64,000 nucleotides of DNA from Sphingomonas taxi (GCA_003240625.1 QFMX01000006.1:186001-250000); one strand, 5' to 3'. Shown: positions 27,240 through 35,781, counted from the first letter of the stretch. Numbers and translations are program-made. Notes: generated from the sequence alone by a model not told the origin.

Positions 27240-27865
27240 CCCCCGTCACCACCGTCTCGGGCCGCGCCTATCCGTGGGGCGCGAAGAACATCGACACCGA
27301 CGTCATCATCCCGGCGCACTGGCTGAAGACGATCACGCGCACCGGTCTCGGTCGCGGCGCGTTCGAGACGGTGCGCGCGCAACCCGGCAACATCTTCGAC
27401 GACCCGCGCTATGCCGGCGCGCCGATCCTGATTGCCGGCGATAATTTCGGCTGCGGCTCCAGTCGAGAGCATGCCGCCTGGGCGCTCGCCGACATGGGCA
27501 TCACCGCGGTCATCGCGCCGAGCTTCTCCGACATCTTCTCGGGCAACGCCTTCAAGAACGGCATCGTCCCCGTCGTCCTTCCCCAAGAGGCGATCGACCG
27601 CCTCCTCGAGGTCGCGAAGGACCAGATCGTCACCGTCGACCTCGAGACGATGACCGTCACTACCCCGTTCCAGGACCGCTTCACCTTCGAACTCGACGCA
27701 TTCCGCCGCCAATGCCTGATGGAAGGGCTGGACGAAGTCGGTCTGACACTGGCAAGGGATACCCAGATTTCAAATTTCGAGGAGGCGGTCGCATCGAATC
27801 GCCCCTGGATGACGGTGGAGAGCGGGTATGCGGGCATTGGTATCGAAGGCGATCGGCGGACCTGA
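27236..27865 (+). CDS. leuD: 3-isopropylmalate dehydratase small subunit
   Basis: A 209-residue swivel-domain subunit that pairs with LeuC. It has GRAYPWGAKNIDTDVIIPAH at the N-terminus and the substrate-contact motif GDNFGCGSSREHAAWAL, then FSDIFSGNAFKNGIVPV, all typical. Its start overlaps the stop of the 34-codon gene. Its last 38 bases overlap the start of the quinone oxidoreductase gene in another frame. leuB and leuA are not in the window. Confidence 0.96.
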   Translation: MTPVTTVSGRAYPWGAKNIDTDVIIPAHWLKTITRTGLGRGAFETVRAQPGNIFDDPRYAGAPILIAGDNFGCGSSREHAAWALADMGITAVIAPSFSDIFSGNAFKNGIVPVVLPQEAIDRLLEVAKDQIVTVDLETMTVTTPFQDRFTFELDAFRRQCLMEGLDEVGLTLARDTQISNFEEAVASNRPWMTVESGYAGIGIEGDRRT

Positions 27866-28826
27866 AACTCTGGAAATGGTCGAGCTGCCCGATCTGGTGG
27901 CCGGCCCCGGACAGGTCGTCGTCGCGGTCAAGGCCTGCGCGATCAACTTTCCCGACGTCCTGATCATCGAGGACAAATACCAGTTCAAGCCACAGCGCCC
28001 GTTCGCACCGGGCGGCGAGATCGCCGGTACGATCGCCTCGATCGGCGAGGGCGTCACCGGCTGGGCGATCGGCGACCGCGTCATCGCGATGCTCGGCCAC
28101 GGCGGCTTGTGCGAGCAGGTCATCGCCGACCCCGCCAAACTCTATCGCCTCCCCGAAGGCCGCAGCTTCGCAGAGGGTGCCTCGCTGATCCTCACTTACG
28201 GCACGACGATCCACGCGCTGCTCGACCGCGGCCACATCCAGGCGGGGCAGACCTTGCTCGTCCTCGGCGCAGCCGGCGGGGTAGGCCTCGCCGCGATCGA
28301 ACTCGGCAAGGCGTTCGGCGCAAAGGTCGTCGCCGCGGTCTCGTCCGAGGAAAAAGCCGCCGCCGCAAAATCGGCGGGCGCCGACGAAACGCTGATCTAC
28401 GCCCGTGCGCCGTTCGACAAGGACCAGTCGAAGGCGCTCGCCGAGCAATTCAAGGCCGCGGTCGGTCGCGACGGCGCGCACGTGATCTACGATCCGGTCG
28501 GCGGCGATTATGCCGAGCCGGCGTTGCGATCGATCGCGTGGGAGGGCAAGTACCTCGTAGTCGGCTTCCCCGCCGGCATTCCCAAGCTGCCCCTCAACCT
28601 GACGCTACTGAAGAGCTGCGACGTTTGCGGCGTATTCTGGGGCGCGTTTGCCGCCCGCGATCCGAAGGCGAACCAGGCGCATATCGAAACGCTTTTCGCC
28701 CTGTGGGCCGAGGGAAAGATTGCACCACGCGTGACCGAAGCCTTCGCGTTCGAAGACGGCGGCAAGGCGATCGCCAAGATGGCGGCACGCGGCGCGATCG
28801 GAAAACTCGTGGTGGAGGTCGGCTGA
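27828..28826 (+). CDS. NADPH:quinone oxidoreductase family protein (zinc-free MDR)
   Basis: A 332-residue medium-chain dehydrogenase/reductase of the quinone oxidoreductase branch. It starts MRALVSKAIGGPETLEMVEL, has ACAINFPDVLIIEDKYQFKP and the NADPH-binding motif VLGAAGGVGLAAIELGKA. There are no zinc-ligand cysteines, as expected for the QOR branch. Enzymes of this type reduce quinones or enoyl substrates with NADPH. It overlaps leuD by 38 bases but has no known link to leucine synthesis. A perfect hairpin at 28850 follows and probably ends the transcript. Confidence 0.92.
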   Translation: MRALVSKAIGGPETLEMVELPDLVAGPGQVVVAVKACAINFPDVLIIEDKYQFKPQRPFAPGGEIAGTIASIGEGVTGWAIGDRVIAMLGHGGLCEQVIADPAKLYRLPEGRSFAEGASLILTYGTTIHALLDRGHIQAGQTLLVLGAAGGVGLAAIELGKAFGAKVVAAVSSEEKAAAAKSAGADETLIYARAPFDKDQSKALAEQFKAAVGRDGAHVIYDPVGGDYAEPALRSIAWEGKYLVVGFPAGIPKLPLNLTLLKSCDVCGVFWGAFAARDPKANQAHIETLFALWAEGKIAPRVTEAFAFEDGGKAIAKMAARGAIGKLVVEVG

Positions 28827-28849
28827 CGCCGGCCGTCCCGCGCTTTCTT

Positions 28850-28883
28850 CGGCTCAACCCATTCAGCTTGTCGGGTTGAGCCG
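28850..28883 (+). terminator. Hairpin after the leu/quinone oxidoreductase operon
   Basis: CGGCTCAACCC and GGGTTGAGCCG form a perfect 11-bp stem around a 12-base loop, 24 bases after the stop. There is no U run after it, so it may be a stabilising or repeat-derived hairpin, but position suggests termination, also for the convergent small gene. Confidence 0.55.
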
Positions 28884-28898
28884 TTGAGACGAAGCCGT

Positions 28899-29036
28899 TC
28901 AGACTAAGTTGTAGACGACAGCCCCGATAGCGGCCCACATCATGACGGATGCCAGCACGCCATACGCCAAGCCATGCACGACTGGCGGTGCCGTCCGCAT
29001 AGGAGTGGTAGGGGCAGGTGCCGAAAAACCGATCAT
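28899..29036 (-). CDS. 45-residue small membrane protein
   Basis: A 45-codon frame on the minus strand, with AGGAGAG just upstream of the ATG at 29036. The product starts MIGFSAPAPTTPMRTAPPVV and then has one hydrophobic helix (AYGVLASVMMWAAIGAVVY). Codon use looks like neighbouring genes and the ribosome binding site is good. It is convergent with the quinone oxidoreductase gene and ends just past the shared hairpin. Function unknown; a one-pass inner-membrane peptide is likely. Confidence 0.6.
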   Translation of the reverse strand: MIGFSAPAPTTPMRTAPPVVHGLAYGVLASVMMWAAIGAVVYNLV

Positions 29037-29199
29037 GATCACTCTCCTGCTCGCGCATATTGTCACGTAGCCGTCTTATATATCGGTCATTTCGTCGCTC
29101 TACGCTAGTAGGATTCTACTGCGTTTCGTCGATTGTTGCGTAGCGGCGGTCGGCGACCTATCTCGGGCTCGACGACGAGACTGAACGGGGACCCGCGAT

Positions 29200-29523
29200 A
29201 TGACCATTTTCGAAGATCGCGAACGCGCCAGCGAAGCCCATTTCGCGCGCGAAGAGGAGATGGCGTTCCGGATCACGGCGCGCCGCAACCGCCTGCTCGG
29301 GGGTTGGGCCGCGCACGAGATGAAGCTCACGCCCGAGGAGACCGACGCGTACGCGACCGCTCTCGTCCATGCCGACATGGAGGGTGGCGGCGACGACGAC
29401 GTCGTGCGCAAGCTCGTCGGCGATCTGACCGCGGCCGGCCTCGACCATGACGAAGCGACCGTCCGCCGCGCGCTCGCGCAGCAGATGATCGAGGCGCGTC
29501 GCCAGCTGCTGGAGTCGCGCTGA
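29200..29523 (+). CDS. DUF1476 protein, ATP synthase inhibitor zeta subunit
   Basis: A 107-residue helical protein, MTIFEDRERASEAHFAREEE, with AFRITARRNRLLGGWAAHEM following. This is DUF1476, the alphaproteobacterial zeta subunit that binds F1-ATPase and blocks ATP hydrolysis through its N-terminal inhibitory segment. The acidic, helical layout (four helices) matches the family. It is followed one base later by bolA and then grxD; the three are probably cotranscribed. Confidence 0.9.
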   Translation: MTIFEDRERASEAHFAREEEMAFRITARRNRLLGGWAAHEMKLTPEETDAYATALVHADMEGGGDDDVVRKLVGDLTAAGLDHDEATVRRALAQQMIEARRQLLESR

Positions 29524-29524
29524 C

Positions 29525-29755
29525 ATGCCAATGGCTGCCGACGACATCGCGACCATGATCCGCGACGCAATCCCCGATGCGAAGGTCGAGATCACCGATC
29601 TCGCCGGCGACGGCGACCACTATGCCGCCAAGGTGACCGCGGCGAGCTTTGCGGGGATGAGCCGCGTGAAGCAGCATCAGGCCGTCTACGCCGCGCTCGG
29701 CGGACGGATGGGCGGCGTCCTGCACGCCCTGCAACTTACGACCGCAATTTCCTGA
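29525..29755 (+). CDS. bolA: BolA family protein
   Basis: A 76-residue BolA/IbaG-type protein. It has the conserved pattern AKVEITDLAGDGDHYAAKV, then SFAGMSRVKQHQAVYAALGG with the His that can bind a shared 2Fe-2S cluster. The start may be at 29525 or at the ATG at 29531. The neighbouring monothiol glutaredoxin is the usual BolA partner: such pairs form 2Fe-2S-bridged heterodimers in iron-sulfur sensing or transfer. Gap to grxD is 10 bases. Confidence 0.93.
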   Translation: MPMAADDIATMIRDAIPDAKVEITDLAGDGDHYAAKVTAASFAGMSRVKQHQAVYAALGGRMGGVLHALQLTTAIS

Positions 29756-29765
29756 GGACCGACAC

Positions 29766-30089
29766 ATGACCGACGATTCCAACGCCCGCATCGATGCCCT
29801 GGTCAAAGCCAGCCCGGTAGTGTTGTTCATGAAGGGCAGCCCGCTCTTCCCGCAGTGCGGCTTCTCGAGCCGTGCGATCGCGATCCTCAACCATCTCGAG
29901 GTCGAGTTCGAGAGCGTCGACGTGCTGCAGGACCAGGGCATCCGTCAGGGCATCAAGGCCTATTCGGACTGGCCCACCATTCCGCAGCTCTATGTCGACG
30001 GTGAATTCGTCGGCGGCTCCGACATCATGATGGAAATGTACGAAAGCGGCGAACTGAAGCAGTTGTTCGAGACACAAAAGGCGAACTGA
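29766..30089 (+). CDS. grxD: Monothiol glutaredoxin, Grx4 family
   Basis: A 107-residue glutaredoxin. The active site is the monothiol CGFS in LFPQCGFSSRAIAIL, with the glutathione-binding WPTIPQLYVDGEFVGGSDI motif. CGFS proteins bind a 2Fe-2S cluster with glutathione and hand it to apo-proteins or BolA. Adjacent to bolA, it fits Fe-S trafficking, which ErpA at 57 kb would share. Confidence 0.96.
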   Translation: MTDDSNARIDALVKASPVVLFMKGSPLFPQCGFSSRAIAILNHLEVEFESVDVLQDQGIRQGIKAYSDWPTIPQLYVDGEFVGGSDIMMEMYESGELKQLFETQKAN

Positions 30090-30127
30090 GGCGCCAAGCA
30101 TCGGCCGACTTGAGAATGACACCGGGG

Positions 30128-30172
30128 AGGGTGGATCGACGCGAGACCGGACGGTAGCGGTCGATCCACCCT
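30128..30172. terminator. Perfect 13-bp inverted repeat downstream of grxD
   Basis: AGGGTGGATCGAC at 30128-30140 and GTCGATCCACCCT at 30160-30172 form a perfect stem around 19 bases, 39 bases after grxD. No U run follows, so it may be a repeat-derived or processed stem-loop. The remaining 190 bases before the MBL gene show nothing else. Confidence 0.5.
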
Positions 30173-30363
30173 ACATGAACGCGGATGCGCTCGGTGACGT
30201 CGTAAGCGATGCACTCACCATGCCAATCTGGCCGCACCCTTAATCTGCGCGGCCTTCGATAGTTAACGCCGTTCTCGCCAGCGGCCGACGTGTAAAGAAC
30301 GCCGACGATCGACTGTAACACGCAGGTCTTGCCATCGCCGCGCGGACCCGCCATCTCGCACCC

Positions 30364-31221
30364 ATGGCTGAGCATCCGACCGGTATCCCGATCCAGCTCG
30401 AGCCGCTCGTGCTCCGCGTGCTCGCGCCCAATCCGTCGCCCTATACCTTTACCGGCACGCAGACGCACATCGTCGGCACCACCGATCTTGCCGTGATAGA
30501 TCCCGGCCCCGACGATCCCGCGCATATCGAAGCCTTGATCCGCGCGATCGATGGCCGCCCGGTCAACGCGATCGTCGTCACGCATCATCATCGCGACCAC
30601 AGCCCGGCGACGCGCCCGCTCCAGGCAGTCACCGGCGCCCCGATCGTCGGTGCGGCACCTTTCGACCTCGACGACGCGGGAGCGAGGGCAGACGCGTCGT
30701 TCGACCCCGCCTACGCCCCCGACCGCATTCTCGCCGAGGGCGATACCGTCGACGGCGATGGCTGGACGCTCCAGGCGATCGCAACGCCGGGCCACACATC
30801 GAACCACCTCGCCTTCGCGCTGCCCGAGACGAAGGCGCTGTTCTCCGGCGACCACGTCATGGGCTGGTCGACCACGATCGTATCACCTCCCGACGGCAAC
30901 ATGACGGCGTACATGGCGAGCCTCGAAAAGCTGATGGGGCGCGACGACCGCGTCTATTATCCCGGCCACGGCGAGGCGATCGAAAAGCCGCAACGCCTCG
31001 TCCGCGGCATGCTCGGCCACCGCAAGCAACGCGAGGGCCAGATCCTCCGCTTGCTCCGCGATGGCGCATTGTCGATCCCGGCGATGGTCGAGCGCATGTA
31101 TGTCGGTCTCGACCCCCGGCTCGTGCCGGCCGCCGAGCGATCGGTGCTGGCGCATCTCTACGATTTGCAAACCCGCGGACTGGTAATCGAGGAAGGCGAG
31201 ACATGGCAGACGAGAACCTGA
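30364..31221 (+). CDS. MBL-fold metallo-hydrolase (LACTB2-like)
   Basis: A 285-residue metallo-beta-lactamase fold protein. The metal motif IVVTHHHRDHS (H74-H79 region) and later TPGHTSNHLAF, LFSGDHVMGW and YYPGHGEAI supply the zinc ligands. The C-terminal 70 residues form a winged-helix-like domain (LLRDGALSIPAMVERMY) seen in LACTB2/glyoxalase-II-like hydrolases. Substrate unknown: thioester or RNA phosphodiester hydrolysis are both known in relatives. It overlaps the DUF4230 gene by 19 bases. Confidence 0.9.
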   Translation: MAEHPTGIPIQLEPLVLRVLAPNPSPYTFTGTQTHIVGTTDLAVIDPGPDDPAHIEALIRAIDGRPVNAIVVTHHHRDHSPATRPLQAVTGAPIVGAAPFDLDDAGARADASFDPAYAPDRILAEGDTVDGDGWTLQAIATPGHTSNHLAFALPETKALFSGDHVMGWSTTIVSPPDGNMTAYMASLEKLMGRDDRVYYPGHGEAIEKPQRLVRGMLGHRKQREGQILRLLRDGALSIPAMVERMYVGLDPRLVPAAERSVLAHLYDLQTRGLVIEEGETWQTRT

Positions 31222-31937
31222 GCCCCGACCCTACCCCCGCGCGTAGCGGCGGCGTCAGCGCATTCCTGGCCAAGGCGGTCGGCGTGATCGTCATACTCGT
31301 GCTTGCAGGGTTGCTCGCGCTGTGGGGCGTGCAGCGCTACGTCAGCGACCGCCTGACCCCCGATCCGACGACGATCGCCAGCGCCAGTCTTGCAGGCCTG
31401 CGCGAACAGAATCGCCTCTCGGCCTTCGCCGCGCGCTATGTCGCGGTGGTGACCTCGAAACAGTCGCAGCTCGGCTTCACCACCGAGAAGACGCTGATCA
31501 TGCCCGGCATGGTCCGCTACGAGGTCGACATGGCCAAGCTGACTCAGGCGGATGTCGCCTGGGACGGCACCACCAAGACGTTGTTGGTGCGCCTCCCCGC
31601 GGTCGAGGCGGATGGCCCGCAGGTCGATCTGAACGCCGTCCGGGAATATGGCTCGGGCGGCGTGCTGACCACCTTCACCGATGCCGAGAAGCGCCTCGAC
31701 GCCGCCAACCGTCGCGCCGGCCAGATCGAGCTGATCCGCCAGGCGCGCGAACCGGCAATGATCAAGCTCGCGCGCGACGCTACGCGCAGGGCCGTGGAGC
31801 GCAGTTTCGCGATGCCGCTGCGCGCCGCCGGGATCGACGCGACCGTCGCGGTGCGGTTCGCCGACGAGCCGGTCGCGAATACGGAGCGCTGGGACACCTC
31901 GCGCTCGCTGCAGGACGTGCTAGGGAATGCACGTTAA
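31203..31937 (+). CDS. DUF4230 membrane-anchored protein
   Basis: A 244-residue protein with one membrane helix at about residues 24-45 (VGVIVILVLAGLLALWGVQ) and a long periplasmic part. The LIMPGMVRYEVDMAKLTQ segment followed by TLLVRLPAVEADGP matches the DUF4230 core. The function of the family is not known. It is translationally coupled to the MBL hydrolase and followed 15 bases later by nadA, so it may be part of that transcript. Confidence 0.83.
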   Translation: MADENLSPDPTPARSGGVSAFLAKAVGVIVILVLAGLLALWGVQRYVSDRLTPDPTTIASASLAGLREQNRLSAFAARYVAVVTSKQSQLGFTTEKTLIMPGMVRYEVDMAKLTQADVAWDGTTKTLLVRLPAVEADGPQVDLNAVREYGSGGVLTTFTDAEKRLDAANRRAGQIELIRQAREPAMIKLARDATRRAVERSFAMPLRAAGIDATVAVRFADEPVANTERWDTSRSLQDVLGNAR

Positions 31938-31952
31938 ACTCGGGATACGACC

Positions 31953-32936
31953 ATGGAATTGAACCAGAACTTCGCCGGCATCGACATCCGCGCCGAGATC
32001 GAGCGCCTCCGCAAGGAGAAGAACGCCGTCATCCTCGCGCATTATTACCAGAAGCCCGAGTTGCAGGATCTCGCCGATTTCGTCGGCGACAGCCTCGACC
32101 TGTCGCGCAAGGCCGCGGCCACCGACGCCGATGTCATCGCGTTCTGCGGCGTGCGGTTCATGGCCGAGACCGCCAAGATCCTGTCACCCGACAAGATCGT
32201 CGTGCTGCCCGACATGGACGCCGGGTGCAGCCTGGAGGACAGCTGCCCGCCCGAGCAGTTCGCGGCCTTCCGCGCCAAGCATCCCGATCATATCGCGCTG
32301 ACCTACATCAACTGCTCGACCGAGGTGAAGGCGCTGTCCGACATCATCGTCACGAGTTCATCGGCGGATACGATCCTCGCGCAGATCCCGCTCGACCAGA
32401 AGATCATCTTCGGCCCGGACCGCAACCTCGGCGGCTATCTCGCGCGCAAGACGGGTCGCGACATGCTGCTGTGGCCGGGGGTGTGCATCGTTCACGAGGC
32501 GTTCAGCGAAACCGAGCTGATGAAGCTCAAGGCGCAGCATCCCGGTGCGCCCGTCGTCGCGCACCCCGAATGTCCGCCGATCATCCTCGATCACGCCGAT
32601 TACGTCGGCTCGACGCGCGGCATCCTCGATTATGCGCTGGCGATGCCGGGCGACACGCTGATCGTCGCGACCGAGCCGCACATCATCCACCAGATGGAAA
32701 AGGCGCTGCCGAACAAGCGCTTCATCGGTGCACCCGGCGCGGACGGCAACTGCAACTGCAACATCTGCCCGTACATGGCGCTCAACACGCTGGAAAAGCT
32801 GTACGTCGCGCTACGCGATCTGAGCCCGCGCATCGAGATCGAGGAGGGGCTTCGACTTCAGGCCAAGAAGAGCCTCGACGCGATGTTGTCGATGGCCTCG
32901 AACACGGTCGGCAAGGGTGATCTCGGGCCCAAATGA
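31953..32936 (+). CDS. nadA: Quinolinate synthase
   Basis: A 327-residue 4Fe-4S enzyme that condenses iminoaspartate with dihydroxyacetone phosphate to quinolinate. The N-terminus has AVILAHYYQKPELQDLADFV. Cluster cysteines are plausible in VIAFCGVRFMAETAK, VVAHPECPP and CNCNICPYM. Length agrees with the family. nadC follows after a small convergent gene and a hairpin. nadB, which would make iminoaspartate, is not in the window. Confidence 0.96.
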   Translation: MELNQNFAGIDIRAEIERLRKEKNAVILAHYYQKPELQDLADFVGDSLDLSRKAAATDADVIAFCGVRFMAETAKILSPDKIVVLPDMDAGCSLEDSCPPEQFAAFRAKHPDHIALTYINCSTEVKALSDIIVTSSSADTILAQIPLDQKIIFGPDRNLGGYLARKTGRDMLLWPGVCIVHEAFSETELMKLKAQHPGAPVVAHPECPPIILDHADYVGSTRGILDYALAMPGDTLIVATEPHIIHQMEKALPNKRFIGAPGADGNCNCNICPYMALNTLEKLYVALRDLSPRIEIEEGLRLQAKKSLDAMLSMASNTVGKGDLGPK

Positions 32937-32951
32937 CCCCCGGGGCCGTGG

Positions 32952-32975
32952 ATCGGGCGGGGTGTCCCGCCCGAT
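32952..32975. terminator. Hairpin between nadA and the convergent small gene
   Basis: ATCGGGCGGG and CCCGCCCGAT form a perfect 10-bp stem with a GTGT loop. It sits 15 bases after nadA and 4 bases after the stop of the minus-strand small gene, where it could end both transcripts. No clear U run on either side. Confidence 0.6.
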
Positions 32976-32979
32976 AGCG

Positions 32980-33129
32980 TCAGGCCGCCGAAGCGTTTGC
33001 GTTGATCTGGGCAAGCGCCTGATCGATGTGAATCGCCGCGATCGGCAACTGAAGCGCATCGGCTAGCGCAAGCGCTTCGTCGAGCAACGCGTTCAGGCGT
33101 GCAGTATCGGCTAACGTCTTCGTAGGCAT
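32980..33129 (-). CDS. 49-residue small protein with EcfG-like promoter
   Basis: A 49-codon minus-strand frame from ATG 33129. It begins MPTKTLADTARLNALLDEAL and continues with a second helical segment ending AQINANASAA. The protein is amphipathic and helical, with no membrane segment. A GGGGAA stretch lies upstream of the ATG. A GGAAC-N16-AGTT motif at 33156-33180 would be an EcfG-type promoter, which would place the gene under the general stress sigma factor. Function unknown; I recall similar small proteins in sphingomonads but cannot name a family. Confidence 0.6.
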   Translation of the reverse strand: MPTKTLADTARLNALLDEALALADALQLPIAAIHIDQALAQINANASAA

Positions 33130-33155
33130 GGAAATTCCCCAGGGCTCGATCGTGC

Positions 33156-33180
33156 AACTCGGACAATTTGATTTGGTTCC
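33156..33180 (-). promoter_or_regulatory. Candidate EcfG promoter
   Basis: On the minus strand: GGAAC (33180-33176), 16 bases, then AGTT (33159-33156). The -35 box continues GGAACC, as in the EcfG consensus GGAAC(C)-N15/16-CGTT. Transcription would begin about 20 bases before the start of the 49-residue gene. One mismatch in the -10 box. Confidence 0.45.
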
Positions 33181-33294
33181 AGGTTGCTCGAAATAATTTC
33201 GTCACTCGGCGGCGGCGTAAATTCGCTGTCCCCGCGCGCAGTTTTTTGGCACCGGCGCTGGCCTCGCCGGCCGGCAATTTCTGGGAGAGTTTAG

Positions 33295-34143
33295 GTGAAC
33301 GCAGCATTGCCCGAAACCTTCGACATTCCTGCGTTCGTCGCGGCGACGCTGGCCGAGGATCTCGGCACGATCGGCGACATCACGTCCGCCGCGGTGATCC
33401 CCGCGGACGCGCGGTTCACCGGCGTGATGGACAGCCGCGACCCGATCGTCGTCGCCGGACTCGACCTCGCCGAAGCGTTCTTCCGCTCACTCGATCCGGA
33501 TGTGCGGATCGAACGCCTCGTCCAGGACGGCCAACAGGTCGCGGCGGGCACCGAATTGCTGCGGCTCGAAGGGGCGGGGCGGGCGCTGCTCACCGCCGAG
33601 CGATCCGCGCTCAACACCGTCCAGCATCTGTCGGGCATCGCGACGATGACGCGCCGCTATGTCGACGCCATGGCGGGCACCGGCGCGATCCTGCTCGACA
33701 CGCGGAAAACCATTCCCGGCCTGCGCGTGCTGGAGAAATACGCGACCCGGATGGGCGGCGCGCAGAACCACCGCATGGGGCTGTGGGATGCGGCGATGAT
33801 CAAGGACAATCACGTCGCGGTCGCCGGCGGCGTCGCCGAAGCGGTGCGGCGCGCGAAGGCCGCGGGGATCGCGCACATCATCGTCGAGGTCGACCGGATC
33901 GACCAGATCGAGCCCGCGCTCGCGGCCGGAGCCACGCATCTGCTGCTCGACAACATGCCGCCGGCGATCCTGCGCGAGGCGGTAATGCTGGTCGCCGGCC
34001 GCGTGCCGACCGAGGCCTCGGGCGGCGTCAATCTCGATACGATTCGCGCGATCGCCGGAAGCGGCGTCACCTATGTTTCGGTCGGTCGCTTGACGCAGTC
34101 GGCACCGGCGGCAGATATAGGCCTGGACTTCGCGACCGCCTGA
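33295..34143 (+). CDS. nadC: Nicotinate-nucleotide pyrophosphorylase (carboxylating)
   Basis: A 282-residue quinolinate phosphoribosyltransferase that makes nicotinate mononucleotide from quinolinate and PRPP. It starts at GTG 33295, with GGGAGAG upstream. It has AEDLGTIGDIT, SALNTVQHLSGIATMTRRYV, ILLDTRKTIPGLRVLEKYA and GGAQNHRMGLWDAAMIKDNH, the classical active-site motifs. It follows nadA (360 bases upstream, with the small convergent gene between). Confidence 0.97.
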   Translation: MNAALPETFDIPAFVAATLAEDLGTIGDITSAAVIPADARFTGVMDSRDPIVVAGLDLAEAFFRSLDPDVRIERLVQDGQQVAAGTELLRLEGAGRALLTAERSALNTVQHLSGIATMTRRYVDAMAGTGAILLDTRKTIPGLRVLEKYATRMGGAQNHRMGLWDAAMIKDNHVAVAGGVAEAVRRAKAAGIAHIIVEVDRIDQIEPALAAGATHLLLDNMPPAILREAVMLVAGRVPTEASGGVNLDTIRAIAGSGVTYVSVGRLTQSAPAADIGLDFATA

Positions 34144-34202
34144 CGACCGCGCCGATCGCGGCGTGAACCGGGCGCGACACAGCAAGACAGGGAACGACAA
34201 GC

Positions 34203-34664
34203 ATGGTCAGGCCGATATCAATCGTGCGCTACGAAAGGCTGTATCTCGCCTCGTTCGTGCTCGGGTTGATCGTTTCCGCGATGAGCTGGTCGCAGCGCAC
34301 CGCCCTGGTCGCGGCCAACCCGGTCCTGGCGCAGGTCGGCTGGATCCTGCCGGCGTTCCAGGTCGCGGGCATCGCGATCACGCTGCTGCTCTGGTATTTT
34401 ACCGCGCGCTCGCCCAGCGTGGCGGCGAAGTGGGTCGTCGCGGTACTGGCGGTGTTGTCGATCGTTGGTGTCGGCCTGTCGCTGGCAAGCGTGGCGCGCG
34501 GGCAGACGACGATCGGCACGATCTCGATCGTCTCGTTCGCCGCCGATGCCCTGTACGTCGCCGCGGCGCTTCTCTTGTTCAGGGCGGACGCAAAGCGCTG
34601 GTTCGGCGAACTGCCCGATCCCGACGAGCCGGACACTTTCGAGGAGATGTCGCATGATCGCTAA
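34203..34664 (+). CDS. Four-helix membrane protein, unknown function
   Basis: A 153-residue inner-membrane protein with four hydrophobic segments: near 16-30, 45-65, 75-95 and 105-123. It starts MVRPISIVRYERLYLASFVL and ends in an acidic tail (ELPDPDEPDTFEEM). No family motif is recognised. It overlaps the RNase T2 gene by 11 bases, so the two are likely translated together. The overlap suggests a joint transcript with the secreted RNase rather than a shared mechanism. Confidence 0.75.
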   Translation: MVRPISIVRYERLYLASFVLGLIVSAMSWSQRTALVAANPVLAQVGWILPAFQVAGIAITLLLWYFTARSPSVAAKWVVAVLAVLSIVGVGLSLASVARGQTTIGTISIVSFAADALYVAAALLLFRADAKRWFGELPDPDEPDTFEEMSHDR

Positions 34665-35367
34665 AGTGATGCTCGCCGCCGTGGCACTGGCCTTGCCGGG
34701 CGTGGTCCAGGCACAGGCCTATCAATGCTCGGCGCCGGCGTCGGTCGAGCGCGTCCGCCCCGACCTGCCCTCCGCGAGCCAGCCGAAGCGCGACATCCCG
34801 ATCGGCAGCTACACGCTCGCGATCACCTGGGCGCCGCAATATTGCCGGGACAATGGCGATCGTCCGGGATCGACCTTCCAGTGCGGCGCGGGCAATCGGT
34901 TCGGCTTCACGCTGCACGGGCTCTGGCCGGACGGCGTCGGCAAGGACTGGCCGCAATATTGCCACGACGCCGGCTTCGTCCCGCCACCGGTGATCCGCGC
35001 GCATCTCTGCACGACGCCGTCCGCGCAGCTGCTCCAGCATGAATGGGCGAAGCACGGCACTTGCATGCCCGGCTATCGTCCGGCGAAGTATTTCAACCAG
35101 TCGGCGGGACTGTACGGCAAGCTCCGCTATCCGGACATGAACGCCTTGTCGCGCACGCCGATGACCGCTGGCCGGTTCGCGGCGGCGATGGCGCGCGCGA
35201 ACCCAGGCTTGAAGCCGGACATGATGCGGGTGACGGCGACCAAGCAGGGCTGGCTCGACGAGGTCTGGATCTGTCTGGACCGGCGTTTCCGTTATCGCCG
35301 CTGCCCGGTGCACCAAGGCGGACTGGCCCCGACGGCGCCGTTGCAGATCTGGCGGGGTGGCCGGTAG
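34654..35367 (+). CDS. Ribonuclease T2 family protein, secreted
   Basis: A 237-residue protein read from ATG 34654, with signal peptide MIAKVMLAAVALALPGVVQA. Both conserved active-site segments are present: GFTLHGLWPDG (CAS I) and HEWAKHGTCMPGY (CAS II), giving the two catalytic histidines. RNase T2 enzymes cleave RNA non-specifically at acidic to neutral pH, in the periplasm or outside the cell. Six or more cysteines fit an oxidised exported protein. It follows the membrane protein gene with an overlap. Confidence 0.93.
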   Translation: MIAKVMLAAVALALPGVVQAQAYQCSAPASVERVRPDLPSASQPKRDIPIGSYTLAITWAPQYCRDNGDRPGSTFQCGAGNRFGFTLHGLWPDGVGKDWPQYCHDAGFVPPPVIRAHLCTTPSAQLLQHEWAKHGTCMPGYRPAKYFNQSAGLYGKLRYPDMNALSRTPMTAGRFAAAMARANPGLKPDMMRVTATKQGWLDEVWICLDRRFRYRRCPVHQGGLAPTAPLQIWRGGR

Positions 35368-35449
35368 CGGGACGGAGCTTTCGTGACCGGACGCGTGGGT
35401 ACATGTGACCGGTGCCGGTGCTCGGATACTCGCGTTCGACGATCCCTGT

Positions 35450-35585
35450 GATCCTCCCCCGCCAGGGGGAGGTAGCAGGCACTTGCCTGACGGAAGGGGA
35501 GGTAAGCGATGACGGCGGTTGCGCCTCCTCCCCCTCCGTCGCTTCGCGCCACCTCCCCTGGCGGGGGAGGATCGTGAGGATCGGT
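35450..35585. repeat. Dispersed repeat, family D, copy 1
   Basis: Inverted arms GATCCTCCCCCGCCAGGGGG at the left and CCCTGGCGGGGGAGGATCGT at the right, with GAGGTAGCAGGCACTTGCCT and CTCCTCCCCCTCCGTCGCTT inside. About 135 bases; long enough to fold into a multi-stem structure. Confidence 0.85.
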
Positions 35586-35781
35586 TATTGGTCTGGGGTG
35601 GTGCGTCGGATGGTTTCGGTTGGAAGCTTGGCAGGGGCGCGTATCGGGGCATGCGTTCCGCGCGCCAATCTGTCCTTCGATACGCCATCTCGATACGCCG
35701 CCTGTGGCGACTACTCGACGGCTACTCAGGACGAACGGGGTAAGGGGGCTCGCGGTGATCCGGCAAAGGATCTGCTCTCAC

